A DNA stretch of 64,000 nt from Sphingobium sp. Leaf26 (GCF_001421665.1 NZ_LMKV01000004.1:36726-100725), one strand, 5' to 3'; shown: positions 8,373-16,969, counted from the stretch's first letter. Notes: generated from the sequence alone by a model not told the origin. Program-made: numbers and translations.

Positions 8373-9038
8373 TCAACGATAAAAGATATGATTGTCGATC
8401 ATCGCCAGCTTGGCCTTGCCCCAGCCCGGCGAAACGCGGCGGGCGTGGAAGAAGAGCGCGCCTTCCGCGCGGCTGTCCCAGCTATCGTTCGTCGCGATCT
8501 GGGCGATGGCGACGGCCTGCCGCCAGCTACGGCTGTCGATACGAACCGGGGGCATGCCGCCGCCGCGCACGAAGCTGAACTGGCTCGGCTGGTAGACGAC
8601 GCCGCACAGGCTGCTGGCGAAACGACCGGACTTGGCGCGGTTGATGATCACGCGCGCGACGGCCAGCTGGCCTTCCAGGCTTTCGCCCTTGGATTCGAAA
8701 TAGACGGCGCCGGCCAGGCACTTCATGTCGCCGTCCAGCTCCTCGGGCGCGCCTTGGGCGTCGACCAGAGCAGCGAGGCTGGTGGCCTGCGCGTCGCTAT
8801 CGGTGGAAAATTCGGTGGGGGCCTTGTTGGCCGACTCCAGCGGCTGCGACACTTCGCGCGGCGTGGAGAAAATAACGGCAGCCTGAGGGCTGGTCGATGC
8901 AGTCGCAGGGAAAGCCTGCGGAAGAGACGTGACCGAAGCGACCGACTCACCGGCGATCGACATATCGGAAGCCGTGACCGCAGCGGCGGCGGACAGGGCA
9001 AAGGCTGCCATCAGGGCAGCTTTCAGACGAAAACTCAT
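8373..9038 (-). CDS. SleB-type cell wall hydrolase, exported
   Basis: 221 residues. A signal peptide (MSFRLKAALMAAFALSAAAA) and a low-complexity linker to about residue 100 precede the hydrolase_2 domain with CLAGAVYFESKGESLEGQLA, VARVIINR, YQPSQFSFV, WDSRAEGALFFHA and the end NHIFYR. The conserved glutamate in YFESKGE is the expected catalytic residue of this lytic-transglycosylase-like fold. It acts on peptidoglycan in the periplasm, probably during growth or division. It stands alone with its own terminator. Confidence 0.9.
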   Translation of the reverse strand: MSFRLKAALMAAFALSAAAAVTASDMSIAGESVASVTSLPQAFPATASTSPQAAVIFSTPREVSQPLESANKAPTEFSTDSDAQATSLAALVDAQGAPEELDGDMKCLAGAVYFESKGESLEGQLAVARVIINRAKSGRFASSLCGVVYQPSQFSFVRGGGMPPVRIDSRSWRQAVAIAQIATNDSWDSRAEGALFFHARRVSPGWGKAKLAMIDNHIFYR

Positions 9039-9212
9039 TACGGCTCAAAATCATGCGGTTCTTGGCCGGAAACGTCGTTTTAAACCATATTCTCTGACGT
9101 TCGGCCGCCCCCCGTCTGCGTGTTTACCGGCCCCGCCCCCCGATGGGCGAATTCGGCAACCTGCGCGTTGGCGTGGGGGGCCTGTGCCGAAACCATGACG
9201 ATGTGTCAACGA

Positions 9213-9554
9213 TCAGCAGAGTGTTTCCACGGCAAACCGTTCCGCTTCCGCGACGTCGAGTTCCACGATCCACAGGTCGGGGTCCGACCTGTGCCGCCGC
9301 GCCATATAGGCGTCCAGGGCTTCCATCCCCTCATCAGGGGAAGGACCACAGCGCAATAACGCATGACCGCCGTCAAAGTTCGACACCCGCTCGAAAAGAC
9401 CGGAAAACTGCCCTTTTTCAAGCGTCTGAACGAGAATCACACCGCTCATTTCGTCGCCCTTGCGCAGGATGGTGGCAAAACCGCCAGCGGCCCCCACTCG
9501 GCGCCTGAGCGCGCCCACCAGCATGGCGCTGGTGAGCCGGGCGTCAGCGGCCAT
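9213..9554 (-). CDS. DUF1491 family protein
   Basis: 113 residues starting MAADARLTSAMLVGALRRRV, with GGFATILRKGDEMSGVILV and RRHRSDPDLWIVELD, the typical DUF1491 pattern in Alphaproteobacteria. Function unknown. The start overlaps the end of the thioesterase gene by 11 bases, so the two are probably translated from one message that begins at ptsN. Confidence 0.8.
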   Translation of the reverse strand: MAADARLTSAMLVGALRRRVGAAGGFATILRKGDEMSGVILVQTLEKGQFSGLFERVSNFDGGHALLRCGPSPDEGMEALDAYMARRHRSDPDLWIVELDVAEAERFAVETLC

Positions 9555-9987
9555 AGCCGGGCAACGAAGAGAGCGGGAATTGCGAGCGCATGAAGGTGCC
9601 GGTGCCGCGACCGACCTCCTCGCCGTCCGCGTCGATCAGGCTCGCTTCGGCGACATAGACCCGGCGCTTGCCGCTGATCCAGCGCCCCTCGGCACGGATT
9701 CGGCCGGGACCGATCGGCCGGGTAAAGAGCAGATTGAAGGCGGTGGTCAGGAGGAAGCGATCGCTGACCAGGCTGTTGGCGGCATAGAAGGCCGCATCGT
9801 CCAGCATCTTGAAATAGACGGTGCCATGCACGGCGCCGGCCGCATGAAACTGGCTTTCATCGACGTCGAAGTCGATGACCGACCGGCCCGGCTCGCTGAT
9901 CGTCAGGTCTGACCGGAACAGCCGGTTGATCGGCGCGGAGCGATAGAGATTTTCCAGCGCGCGGAAATGCGCCGCCTCGCCGCTCAT
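9544..9987 (-). CDS. PaaI family hotdog-fold thioesterase
   Basis: 147 residues from the ATG at 9987 (MSGEAAHFRALENLY). It has hotdog features: HAAGAVHGTVYFKMLDDAAFYAANS, in which HG and D sit at the usual active-site positions, then LLTTAFNLLFTRPIGPGRIRAEG. PaaI-like enzymes cleave acyl- or aryl-CoA thioesters; the substrate here is not readable. It follows ptsN by four bases and overlaps DUF1491. Confidence 0.8.
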   Translation of the reverse strand: MSGEAAHFRALENLYRSAPINRLFRSDLTISEPGRSVIDFDVDESQFHAAGAVHGTVYFKMLDDAAFYAANSLVSDRFLLTTAFNLLFTRPIGPGRIRAEGRWISGKRRVYVAEASLIDADGEEVGRGTGTFMRSQFPLSSLPGYGR

Positions 9988-9991
9988 AGGC

Positions 9992-10459
9992 TCAGGCAGC
10001 GTCACGTGCCCCGCCGCCCGCCAGCAGCGCATGCAGCGCCTCGGTCGATTGCGCGCCGCGCAGACGCACCACCTGACTCTCGTCACGCAGATAGCGCGAC
10101 ACGCGCGCCAGCGTCTTGAGATGCTCGGCGCCGCTATCGACCGGCGAGAGCAGGGCGAAGACGACATCGACCGGCGCATCGTCCACCGCGTCGAACGGCA
10201 CGGCCTGGTCCAGCAGCACGACCACGCCGCACATCTTGTCCAGCCCTGCAATCTTGGCATGGGGAATGGCCACGCCGCCGCCGAAGCCGGTCGACCCCAG
10301 CCGCTCCCGTTCGAACAGGGCGTCGCCCACCTCGTCCGCGTCCAGATCATAGGCGCAGGCGGCCAGGGTGGCGATCTTCTGGAAAAGCGCTTTCTTGCCG
10401 TTCGCCGACAGGCCCGTGGCGAGCGCATCGGCGGAAACGATGTCGTTGAAGTTGACCAT
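9992..10459 (-). CDS. ptsN: Nitrogen-regulatory PTS IIA protein
   Basis: 155 residues from the ATG at 10459 (MVNFNDIVSADAL). An EIIA-Ntr domain carries the phosphorylatable histidine in GGGVAIPHAKIAG, followed by DAPVDVVFALLSPVDSGAEHLKTLA. The family is phosphorylated by EINtr/NPr and controls potassium transport, nitrogen balance and the stringent response. hpf lies just upstream, the familiar rpoN-hpf-ptsN neighbourhood, although rpoN is absent here. A longer frame starting at 10534 has no support. Confidence 0.9.
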   Translation of the reverse strand: MVNFNDIVSADALATGLSANGKKALFQKIATLAACAYDLDADEVGDALFERERLGSTGFGGGVAIPHAKIAGLDKMCGVVVLLDQAVPFDAVDDAPVDVVFALLSPVDSGAEHLKTLARVSRYLRDESQVVRLRGAQSTEALHALLAGGGARDAA

Positions 10460-10627
10460 GATAAATCCGAAACGGCCGAGCCGCGCGGGCGAAATCTTCG
10501 CGCTTTTCCCCGGACAATGAAAGCCCGGCCCCATAAGCCGCCTGCACCATCAGGTCAACAGGCGGCCGGGACCTGGATCAGAAGCGACCGGGCCGGCATG
10601 TTTCCAACCCGGTCGCCATGTCCACCG

Positions 10628-11224
10628 TCAGCCGCGCGGTTCCACCCAGCCTATGGTGCCGTCATGCCGGCGATAGACCATGTTGTAGGCCGCCGTCCCG
10701 GCATTGAGGAACAGCAGCGCATTGGTGTTGCGCAGGTCCAGCATCATCACCGCGTCCGACACGCTGGCTTCGGGAATGTCGACGCGGGTTTCCGCCACGA
10801 TCAGCGGCGCGTCGGCGGCTTCCTCCTCTTCCTCGGCGTTACCCGCGAAGATGGTATAGCCTGCGCCGTCAATGTCATCGACGCTATAGCCGCTGGCCCG
10901 CTGCGCTTCTGCCGCCGCCGTCTGGATGCTGCGGTCTTTCAACCGGCGCATATAGCGGCGCAACTGCTTTTCGATCTTTTCGGATGCCTGGTCGAAGGCG
11001 GGATGCGCCTCCTGCGCCTCGCCGGCGCCCTTCAGGATCAGGCCGGTCATCACATGGCAGACGATGTCGCAGTGGAAGGCGCCGTGCGGCGCCTTGCGAA
11101 AGGTCACCTGGGCGGAAAGCGTGCGGGAAAAATATTTCTCGGCCATCGCCTCCAGTCGTTCGGCGACATGGCTCTTGAGCGCCTCGCCCGTTTCGACCTG
11201 ATGTCCGGAAACACGAATATCCAT
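10628..11224 (-). CDS. hpf: Ribosome hibernation promoting factor, long form
   Basis: 198 residues from the ATG at 11224, which has a clear AAGGAG ribosome binding site; the frame upstream of it is not used. The N-terminal S30AE domain (MDIRVSGHQVETGEALKSHV, KYFSRTLSAQVTFRKA) is followed by an acidic linker (NAEEEEEAADAP) and the C-terminal dimerisation domain (AVMMLDLRNTNALLFLNAGT, DGTIGWVEPR). Long HPF pairs 70S ribosomes into inactive 100S dimers in stationary phase. It lies upstream of ptsN on the same strand. Confidence 0.92.
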   Translation of the reverse strand: MDIRVSGHQVETGEALKSHVAERLEAMAEKYFSRTLSAQVTFRKAPHGAFHCDIVCHVMTGLILKGAGEAQEAHPAFDQASEKIEKQLRRYMRRLKDRSIQTAAAEAQRASGYSVDDIDGAGYTIFAGNAEEEEEAADAPLIVAETRVDIPEASVSDAVMMLDLRNTNALLFLNAGTAAYNMVYRRHDGTIGWVEPRG

Positions 11225-11296
11225 ATGCCTTCTCCTTATTTTTGCCGGATGCCGGAAAAGCATCCGGTGGGCATGGAGGGCATAGGCCAGTACGGT

Positions 11297-12001
11297 CTAT
11301 GCCTCCTGGTGCCAGAGCGGCTCTTTCAGCGTCGCGACGAACGCTGCATGCCGCTCCAGCTCCGCCGCGCTGGCCGCAAAGACCCGCGCGGGACGAACAG
11401 GGCGAACCACGGTTGATGCCGTCAGTTCCACCCCGCCGAACTCTTTGTCTTCCTCCTGTGCCAGACCTAGGCCGATCTGCCGGCCGCCGGTCAGTTCGAT
11501 ATAGAGTTGCGCCAGCAGTTCCGCGTCGAGCAGCGCGCCATGCTTGACGCGATGGCTGCGGTCGATGCCGTACCGGGTGCAGAGCGCGTCCAGGCTGTGC
11601 TTGGCGCCCGGATGCAGGGTACGCGCGATCGCCACCGTGTCGATCATGCGATCCATCGACACGTCGGGCAGGCCGCATGATTTCAGTTCGTGATTGAGGA
11701 ATCCGAAGTCGAACCGCGCATTGTGCGCGACCAGCGGGCTGTCCTCCAGAAAAGCGAGCAGGTCCGCCGCGCCCTTGGCGAAGACGGGATATTTGGCCAG
11801 GAAATCGGCCGACAGGCCATGCACATTATAAGCGGCGGCCGGCATGTCCCGCTCTGGATGATAATAAGCGTGGAAGGTCCGGCCGCTGGGTACGCGATTG
11901 ATGAGTTCGATACAGCCGATCTCGACCAGCCTGTCGCCGGATGCCGGGTCGAACCCCGTCGTTTCGGTATCGAAAATAATCTCGCGCATTGCCCTCTTCA
12001 T
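11297..12001 (-). CDS. dnaQ: DNA polymerase III epsilon subunit (3'-5' proofreading exonuclease)
   Basis: 234 residues from MKRAMREIIFDTETTGFDP; a start at 11989 (MREII) is equally possible. DEDDh exonuclease motifs are present: FDTETTG (Exo I), AHNARFDFGFL (Exo II) and HGALLDAELLAQLY (Exo III, with HxxxxD). It proofreads within the polymerase III core. Being next to coaE, aroE, maf and the origin is the usual alphaproteobacterial arrangement. The C-terminal tail should carry the alpha-subunit contact. Confidence 0.93.
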   Translation of the reverse strand: MKRAMREIIFDTETTGFDPASGDRLVEIGCIELINRVPSGRTFHAYYHPERDMPAAAYNVHGLSADFLAKYPVFAKGAADLLAFLEDSPLVAHNARFDFGFLNHELKSCGLPDVSMDRMIDTVAIARTLHPGAKHSLDALCTRYGIDRSHRVKHGALLDAELLAQLYIELTGGRQIGLGLAQEEDKEFGGVELTASTVVRPVRPARVFAASAAELERHAAFVATLKEPLWHQEA

Positions 12002-12021
12002 TCGACTCTGTGGGCCAACCC

Positions 12022-12615
12022 TTATCCACCTGTCTTCGTGCCAAGGCAAGCGACCAGTCGGCGCACCTGTGCACGGGTATCGGTGAATGTCGTTCCCGTA
12101 TGGATGATATAGTTTGCCCGTTGCCGCTTTTCAGCATCCGGCGTTTGCAGATGGACGATCTGGCGGAATTTTTTTGCGGTCATGCCCGGCCGCGCCAGGA
12201 CTCGCAGGCGCTGTTTCCATGCCGGCGCAGTGACGACGATCACGCCGTCCAGCCGCCTTTGCCCGTCCGTCTCGAACAACAGCGGAATGTCGAGCACCAC
12301 GAATCTGCGCGACCGGTGCCGGCGCAGGAATCGCGCGCGGGCGGCCTGCACCGCCGGATGGACGATCGCCTCCAGCGCCTTGCGCGCCTGGGGATCGCCG
12401 AACACCGCCGCACCCAGCCTGGCCCGGTCGAGCCCCTTCGGCCCGGTCGTGCCGGGAAAGAGCGCCTCGATCGCGGGCAGCAACGCGCCGCCCGGTGCCT
12501 GCAACCGGTGAACCTCGGCATCCGCGTCGAACAGCGGCACGCCCTCGCGCCGCAACATCGCCGCCACCGCCGACTTGCCCATGCCGATCGACCCGGTGAG
12601 GCCGTAGACCTTCAT
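12022..12615 (-). CDS. coaE: Dephospho-CoA kinase
   Basis: 197 residues from MKVYGLTGSIGMGKSAVAAM. The P-loop is GSIGMGKS (about residues 8-15), with DADAEVHRL and VVLDIPLLFE typical of CoaE. It phosphorylates the 3'-hydroxyl of dephospho-CoA, the last step of coenzyme A synthesis. panC, an earlier enzyme of the same route, is only about 4.3 kb away across the origin. It lies between aroE and dnaQ on the same strand. Confidence 0.95.
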   Translation of the reverse strand: MKVYGLTGSIGMGKSAVAAMLRREGVPLFDADAEVHRLQAPGGALLPAIEALFPGTTGPKGLDRARLGAAVFGDPQARKALEAIVHPAVQAARARFLRRHRSRRFVVLDIPLLFETDGQRRLDGVIVVTAPAWKQRLRVLARPGMTAKKFRQIVHLQTPDAEKRQRANYIIHTGTTFTDTRAQVRRLVACLGTKTGG

Positions 12616-12643
12616 CAATCGGCCCTTAATCCTCGCCCCCCCC

Positions 12644-13471
12644 TTAATCTTCGGCAGCGAGCAGCAGCGCGCGCAGTTCCGCGTCCAGTTCACGCGGCGC
12701 CTGCGCATCGAAGAAGATATCGAAGGCCAGCGCCGCCTGCCCGATCAGCATTTCGAGGCCATCAAGCGTCTTGAGCCCCCGCGCCTTCGCCGCCTTGAGC
12801 AGGCCCGTCTCCAGCGGCGCATAGACGATGTCATAGACGGTCGCCCCCTCGCGCAGCGGCGTCAGGTCCAGGTCCAGCCCCGGCTGACCCACCATGCCGA
12901 GCGACGTCGAATTGACCAGCAGATCGGCGGCCGGCAGCACATCGCCCATGCCGATCACGCGGCCCTTCGTCCCGCCATGATCCAGCAGCGCCTGCCCCTT
13001 GGCCAGGTCGCGCGCCATGATGGTCAACTCCGGCACGCCCAGACTGGCCAGCGCGAACAGGATCGCCCGCGCCGCGCCGCCCGTACCGAGGATCACGGCG
13101 CTCCTGCCCTTCCACATGTCGCGCAGCAGCGGCTGGAGGAATCCGCCCGCATCGGTATTGGTGCCGATCAGCGGCCCGCCCATCTCGCTGGCGATGGTGT
13201 TGACCGCGCCGATCCGTTCCCGCACGCCCCCCGGATCGTCGACGAAATCCATCACCGCCATCTTGTGCGGGATGGTGACGTTGCACCCCAGCCAGTCGGG
13301 ATCGCTCCGCCGCATCAGGAAATAGGCGGCCAGCCCGTCCGGCGTCACATGGGTCTTCCTATATTCCGCCTCGATATCCAGCGCGTTCAGCCAGAAATTG
13401 TGAATCAGCGGGGATTTGCTGTGCGCGATCGGATCACCGATCACTTCAGCGTAGGGGAGGGCGTCGCTCAT
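12644..13471 (-). CDS. aroE: Shikimate dehydrogenase
   Basis: 275 residues. The N-terminal substrate domain has GDPIAHSKSPLIHN and NVTIPHK (catalytic Lys); the NADP-binding domain has GTGGAARAILFAL and VNSTSLGM; the C-terminal end has EMLIGQAALAFDIF. It reduces 3-dehydroshikimate to shikimate in aromatic amino acid synthesis. It overlaps the maf stop by four bases and is 28 bases from coaE, so maf-aroE-coaE form one transcription unit. Confidence 0.95.
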   Translation of the reverse strand: MSDALPYAEVIGDPIAHSKSPLIHNFWLNALDIEAEYRKTHVTPDGLAAYFLMRRSDPDWLGCNVTIPHKMAVMDFVDDPGGVRERIGAVNTIASEMGGPLIGTNTDAGGFLQPLLRDMWKGRSAVILGTGGAARAILFALASLGVPELTIMARDLAKGQALLDHGGTKGRVIGMGDVLPAADLLVNSTSLGMVGQPGLDLDLTPLREGATVYDIVYAPLETGLLKAAKARGLKTLDGLEMLIGQAALAFDIFFDAQAPRELDAELRALLLAAED

Positions 13472-14073
13472 GCCGCCAAAACGCCGCGCACGCGCAGAAA
13501 GTCAAGCAAAGGCAGCAAGGGCAGGCCCTGAATCGCGAACTGGCTTCCCTCGACCTTGCTGAATAACTGCACCCCCGGCCCCTCGATCCGGTAACAGCCC
13601 ACACACCAGCGCAGTTCGTCCCAGTCGGCATCCAGATAGGATTGGATGAAGGCGTCGGACAAAGGCCGCACCGTCATCCGCACCCGCTCGACATGCCGCC
13701 AGATCGGCTCGCCGTTCAGAACGATCACCGCCGCGCTGTGCAAATGATGTACCCGGCCCGACAGCAGGCGCAGGATTCGTGTCGCATCCGCCCGATCGAC
13801 CGCCTTGTCGATCATCTCGCCCCGGTCTTCGCCCTCACCGATGCTGAGGGTCTGGTCGCATCCCAGCACCAGCGCACCGGGCACCCGACGCGACACCTTG
13901 AGCGCCTTCAACTCCGCCAGCGCATCGGCCAGCGCCCGCGCGTCAAGCCCGTCGGCGCGCAGCGCCTCCTTGGCCGCGTCCTCGTCCACGCCGGGCGACA
14001 ATGCCTCGAACGGCACCTGCGCCGCGCTCAGCAACGCCTGGCGGCTGGCACTTTGCGACGCCAGTACGATCAT
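13468..14073 (-). CDS. maf: Maf family nucleotide pyrophosphatase
   Basis: 201 residues. Starts MIVLASQSASRQALL, the Maf signature S-x-S-x-x-R, and continues with LVLGCDQTL (catalytic Asp in C-D-Q) and SGRVHHLHSAAVIVL. Maf proteins hydrolyse non-canonical or canonical nucleoside triphosphates and have been linked to cell-cycle control. Starts inside the stop of ppsR (four-base overlap). Confidence 0.9.
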   Translation of the reverse strand: MIVLASQSASRQALLSAAQVPFEALSPGVDEDAAKEALRADGLDARALADALAELKALKVSRRVPGALVLGCDQTLSIGEGEDRGEMIDKAVDRADATRILRLLSGRVHHLHSAAVIVLNGEPIWRHVERVRMTVRPLSDAFIQSYLDADWDELRWCVGCYRIEGPGVQLFSKVEGSQFAIQGLPLLPLLDFLRVRGVLAA

Positions 14074-14897
14074 ATCTCATGCCCTTCCGCCAGTTCGCGG
14101 TCGTTGAACAGGTTGATGATGGCGGCGGCCGCTTCCTCGATCGACCGGCGGGTCATGTCGATCACCGGCCAGCCATTGTCGGCGAACATGCGCCGGGCGA
14201 AGGCCAGTTCCTCCTGCACCTTCTCATTGTCGACATAGGCGGTTTCAGGCGCCTGATTAAGCGACAGCAGCCGGTTGCGCCGGATCTGGATCAGCCGCTC
14301 CGGGCTGACGGTCAGGCCGACGACCATCGGATGCTTCAGCCTGTAGAGGCTGCGCGGCGGCGGCGATTCCGGCACCAGCGGGATATTGGCGGTCTTGTAT
14401 CCGCGATTGGCAAGGTAGATGGACGTCGGCGTCTTGGACGCGCGCGACACGCCGGCCAGCAATATGTCGGCCTCTTCCCAATTTTCATGCCCCACGCCAT
14501 CATCATGGGCAATCGTGAACTGGATCGCCTCGATCCGGGCGAAATAGGCCTCGTCCAATATATGTTTGCGCCCCGGCCGGGTGCGGGTCTCCTGCCCCAA
14601 TATGTTGGACAGCGCGTCGGCCACGCTGTCCAGCGCCGCGACATGGGGCAGGCCGAGCGCGCGGCAGCGCGTTTCCAGCCGGCGTCGCAGCATATGATTG
14701 GTGAGCGTGAACAGCACCAGCCCCGGATTGGCGCTGATCTCCTCCATGATCCGGTCCAGATGCACTTCGGATCGCACCATCGGCCAGAAATGGCGGATCG
14801 CCTCGACATTTTCGAACAGCCCGATCGCCGCCTTGGCGATATTCTCCAGCGTTTCGCCGGTGGAGTCAGACAGAAGATGCAGGTGGATGCGCGCCAT
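14070..14897 (-). CDS. ppsR: Pyruvate, phosphate/water dikinase regulatory kinase-phosphorylase
   Basis: 275 residues from the ATG at 14897 (MARIHLHLLSDSTGETLENIA); the longer frame back to 15155 runs through the origin and is rejected. Family motifs: LLSDSTGET near the start, the P-loop-like ILLAGVSRASKTPTSIYLA (about residues 145-165) and LYRLKHPMVVGLTVSPERL. The family controls pyruvate-phosphate dikinase or PEP synthase by ADP-dependent phosphorylation of a threonine. Its place left of the origin, opposite hemE, matches the conserved alphaproteobacterial layout. Confidence 0.92.
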   Translation of the reverse strand: MARIHLHLLSDSTGETLENIAKAAIGLFENVEAIRHFWPMVRSEVHLDRIMEEISANPGLVLFTLTNHMLRRRLETRCRALGLPHVAALDSVADALSNILGQETRTRPGRKHILDEAYFARIEAIQFTIAHDDGVGHENWEEADILLAGVSRASKTPTSIYLANRGYKTANIPLVPESPPPRSLYRLKHPMVVGLTVSPERLIQIRRNRLLSLNQAPETAYVDNEKVQEELAFARRMFADNGWPVIDMTRRSIEEAAAAIINLFNDRELAEGHEI

Positions 14898-15186
14898 GGG
14901 GACATCTCTGTTGGAGCCCTGTGGATAAAGCAAGGGATGAAATTGTGGATAAGTTGAGCGGCTTTTCCCGTCCCCACTGACCGGAATCTTATCCACAGGC
15001 CCCCAACAGGCCCCCGATTCCATCCACAGCCTGTGGGTAACGGGGATAGAGACTCTGACTCGCCACGACTTCCGTGACTCCCGCGAGTCAACATGTTGGC
15101 AAAAGCGGGCACAGCGCATAAACCCCGCTGCCAACCGACCTACTATCTCCATCATCCCTTGAATCTAAATAATAAGAGAGAATGTG
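14898..15186. other. oriC: Putative chromosomal replication origin (oriC) between ppsR and hemE
   Basis: The 289-base spacer has three perfect 9-mer DnaA boxes: TGTGGATAA at 14920-14928 and 14944-14952, and TTATCCACA at 14989-14997. Two weaker ones are CCATCCACA at 15020-15028 and TGTGGGTAA at 15032-15040. Seven GANTC sites lie at 14984, 15016, 15051, 15057, 15076, 15085 and 15161. The right end (15161-15180) is AT-rich, suitable for unwinding. Origins next to hemE are established in Caulobacter and predicted in many Alphaproteobacteria. Box counts are seen directly; origin function is inferred. Confidence 0.85.
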
Positions 15187-16257
15187 ATGCGCGAAGACGC
15201 TCCGGTGCGCCTGACGGACAAGCCGCTCCTGGCCGTGCTCAAAGGGGATCGTCCCGCCATGCCGCGTCAGTCACCGCCCATCTGGCTGATGCGCCAGGCC
15301 GGCCGCTATCTTCCCGAATATCGGGCGTTGCGGGCGGACAAGGGCGGCTTCCTCGAACTCGTCTATGACAGCGCCGCCGCCGCCGAAGTCACGCTCCAGC
15401 CGCTGCGTCGTTTCGGCTTCGACGGCGCGATCCTCTTTTCCGACATCCTGATCGTCCCTTATGCCATGGGACAGGATCTCTGGTTCGAGGCCGGCGAAGG
15501 CCCCCGCCTCGCCCCGATCCTCGCCGAAACGGACCTGTCCGCGCTGACACCCGATTTCAGCCGCTTCGAGGCCATCTACGAGACGGTGCGGCAGGTGAAG
15601 GCGGCTTTGGACCCCAGCGTCACCTTCCTGGGCTTTGCGGGCAGTCCCTGGACCATTTCGACCTATATGGTGGCGGGGCAGGGCAGCAAGGATCATGGGC
15701 TGGCCCGCCGCATGGCCTATCAGGAACCGGACCGCTTCGCCGCGCTGATCGACGCCATTATCGACGCCACCGTCATCTACCTCTGCGGCCAGATCGAAGC
15801 CGGCGTGGAGGCCGTCCAACTGTTCGACAGTTGGGCCGGCAGCCTGTCGCCGCTGCAATTCCAGCGCTGGGTCATCGAGCCGAACAGGCGGATCGTCGCG
15901 CGGGTGAAGGCGCTTCATCCCGATATTCCGGTGATCGGTTTCCCCAAAGGGGCCGGCGCGAAACTGGCCGACTATGCGGCGCAGACCGGCGTCGATGCCG
16001 TGGGCGTCGATGAAACGATCGACCCGCACTGGGCCAATGCCGCGCTACCCGCCGGCATGCCCGTGCAGGGCAATCTCGATCCGCTGGCACTGATCGCGGG
16101 CGGTCGGCCGGTCGAGGAGGCGGTCGACAGGATCCGCGCCGCCTTTGCCGACCGGCCCCATATCATGAACCTGGGCCATGGCATTTTGCCCGACACCCCC
16201 ATTGCACATGTCGAAGCGCTCCTTAGCTATGTGCGAAAGGAAGGAGTCCGCGACTGA
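15187..16257 (+). CDS. hemE: Uroporphyrinogen decarboxylase
   Basis: 356 residues from the ATG at 15187, preceded by AAGAGAG; a GTG three bases earlier is an alternative. Signatures: PPIWLMRQAGRYLPEYR (about residues 31-47), GFDGAILFSDILIVP, FAGSPWTISTYMV and GNLDP. It decarboxylates the four acetate side chains of uroporphyrinogen III in heme synthesis. hemJ follows with a one-base overlap. It is the right flank of the replication origin. Confidence 0.97.
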   Translation: MREDAPVRLTDKPLLAVLKGDRPAMPRQSPPIWLMRQAGRYLPEYRALRADKGGFLELVYDSAAAAEVTLQPLRRFGFDGAILFSDILIVPYAMGQDLWFEAGEGPRLAPILAETDLSALTPDFSRFEAIYETVRQVKAALDPSVTFLGFAGSPWTISTYMVAGQGSKDHGLARRMAYQEPDRFAALIDAIIDATVIYLCGQIEAGVEAVQLFDSWAGSLSPLQFQRWVIEPNRRIVARVKALHPDIPVIGFPKGAGAKLADYAAQTGVDAVGVDETIDPHWANAALPAGMPVQGNLDPLALIAGGRPVEEAVDRIRAAFADRPHIMNLGHGILPDTPIAHVEALLSYVRKEGVRD

Positions 16258-16697
16258 TGGCCTATCTTGGTGTCGCCTATCTCTGGGTGAAGGCTGCCCA
16301 TGTCATCTTCGTCATCTTCCTGATGGCGGGGCTGTTCATGATGCCGCGATTCTTCGTCTATCATCAGGAAACCGTGCCCGGATCGCCGGAAGACAAGCGG
16401 TGGATCGAGCGGGAAGGGCGGCTGCTCAAAATCATCCTCAATCCCTCGCTGGTCCTGGTCTGGCTCTTCGGCCTGATGCTGATGGTGGAAATCGGTGCCT
16501 GGAGCTTCGGCTGGTTCCACCTGAAGCTGCTCTTCGTCCTGGCCCTGTCCGGCTATCATGGCTGGATCGCGAGCTACACCAGGAAGCTGGCGCGGGGCGA
16601 ACGCCCGCTCAGCGACAGGCAGTTGCGGATGCTGAACGAAATCCCCGGCGTCGCCGCCGCGGTCATCGTCATCGCCGTGATCGTGAAGCCTTTTTGA
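16257..16697 (+). CDS. hemJ: Protoporphyrinogen IX oxidase HemJ
   Basis: 146 residues with four hydrophobic segments. Family landmarks: YLWVKAAHVIFVIFLMAGLF with the conserved histidine near residue 15, MMPRFFVYH, LLKIILNPSLVLVW and LALSGYHGWIASY. It is a membrane heme-binding enzyme of the UPF0093 group that oxidises protoporphyrinogen IX, the standard form in Alphaproteobacteria lacking HemG/HemY. Its ATG overlaps the hemE stop, so the two heme genes are co-translated. Confidence 0.92.
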   Translation: MAYLGVAYLWVKAAHVIFVIFLMAGLFMMPRFFVYHQETVPGSPEDKRWIEREGRLLKIILNPSLVLVWLFGLMLMVEIGAWSFGWFHLKLLFVLALSGYHGWIASYTRKLARGERPLSDRQLRMLNEIPGVAAAVIVIAVIVKPF

Positions 16698-16839
16698 GGC
16701 TTTTGCCTGTCCTACAGCGCGCGCGACCTGTAGGGTGGGGGCGTGCGACAGAGGCACGAATAGGATCAACCCCGCGCAATAGAATGTCGCAATCTGCGGG
16801 AAAAGTGCGAAGTTAAGCGTCATCCATGGAGCAGACCCG

Positions 16840-16968
16840 ATGAACCATCCTCGCTTATGGTTTGGTCCCAAGCGCATGGGTTGGGGCTATGGCCCCAGAA
16901 CATGGGAAGGCTGGGCGGTGATCGGCCTGTGCGTGGCCGCCTGCATCATCTGGAAACGGCTGGCGTGA
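16840..16968 (+). CDS. Small single-span membrane protein with WFGPKR motif
   Basis: 42 residues: it begins MNHPRLWFGPKRMGWGYGP, continues RTWEGWAVIGLCVAACII and ends WKRLA. A cationic, aromatic N-terminus precedes one membrane segment (about residues 24-38) and a basic end. GGAG lies about 10 bases upstream of the ATG. The stop is one base from the convergent panC stop. I recall similar WFGPKR-type small membrane proteins in other bacteria, function unknown; a search would confirm this. Preceded by a 142-base spacer with no recognised site. Confidence 0.6.
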   Translation: MNHPRLWFGPKRMGWGYGPRTWEGWAVIGLCVAACIIWKRLA

Positions 16969-16969
16969 C

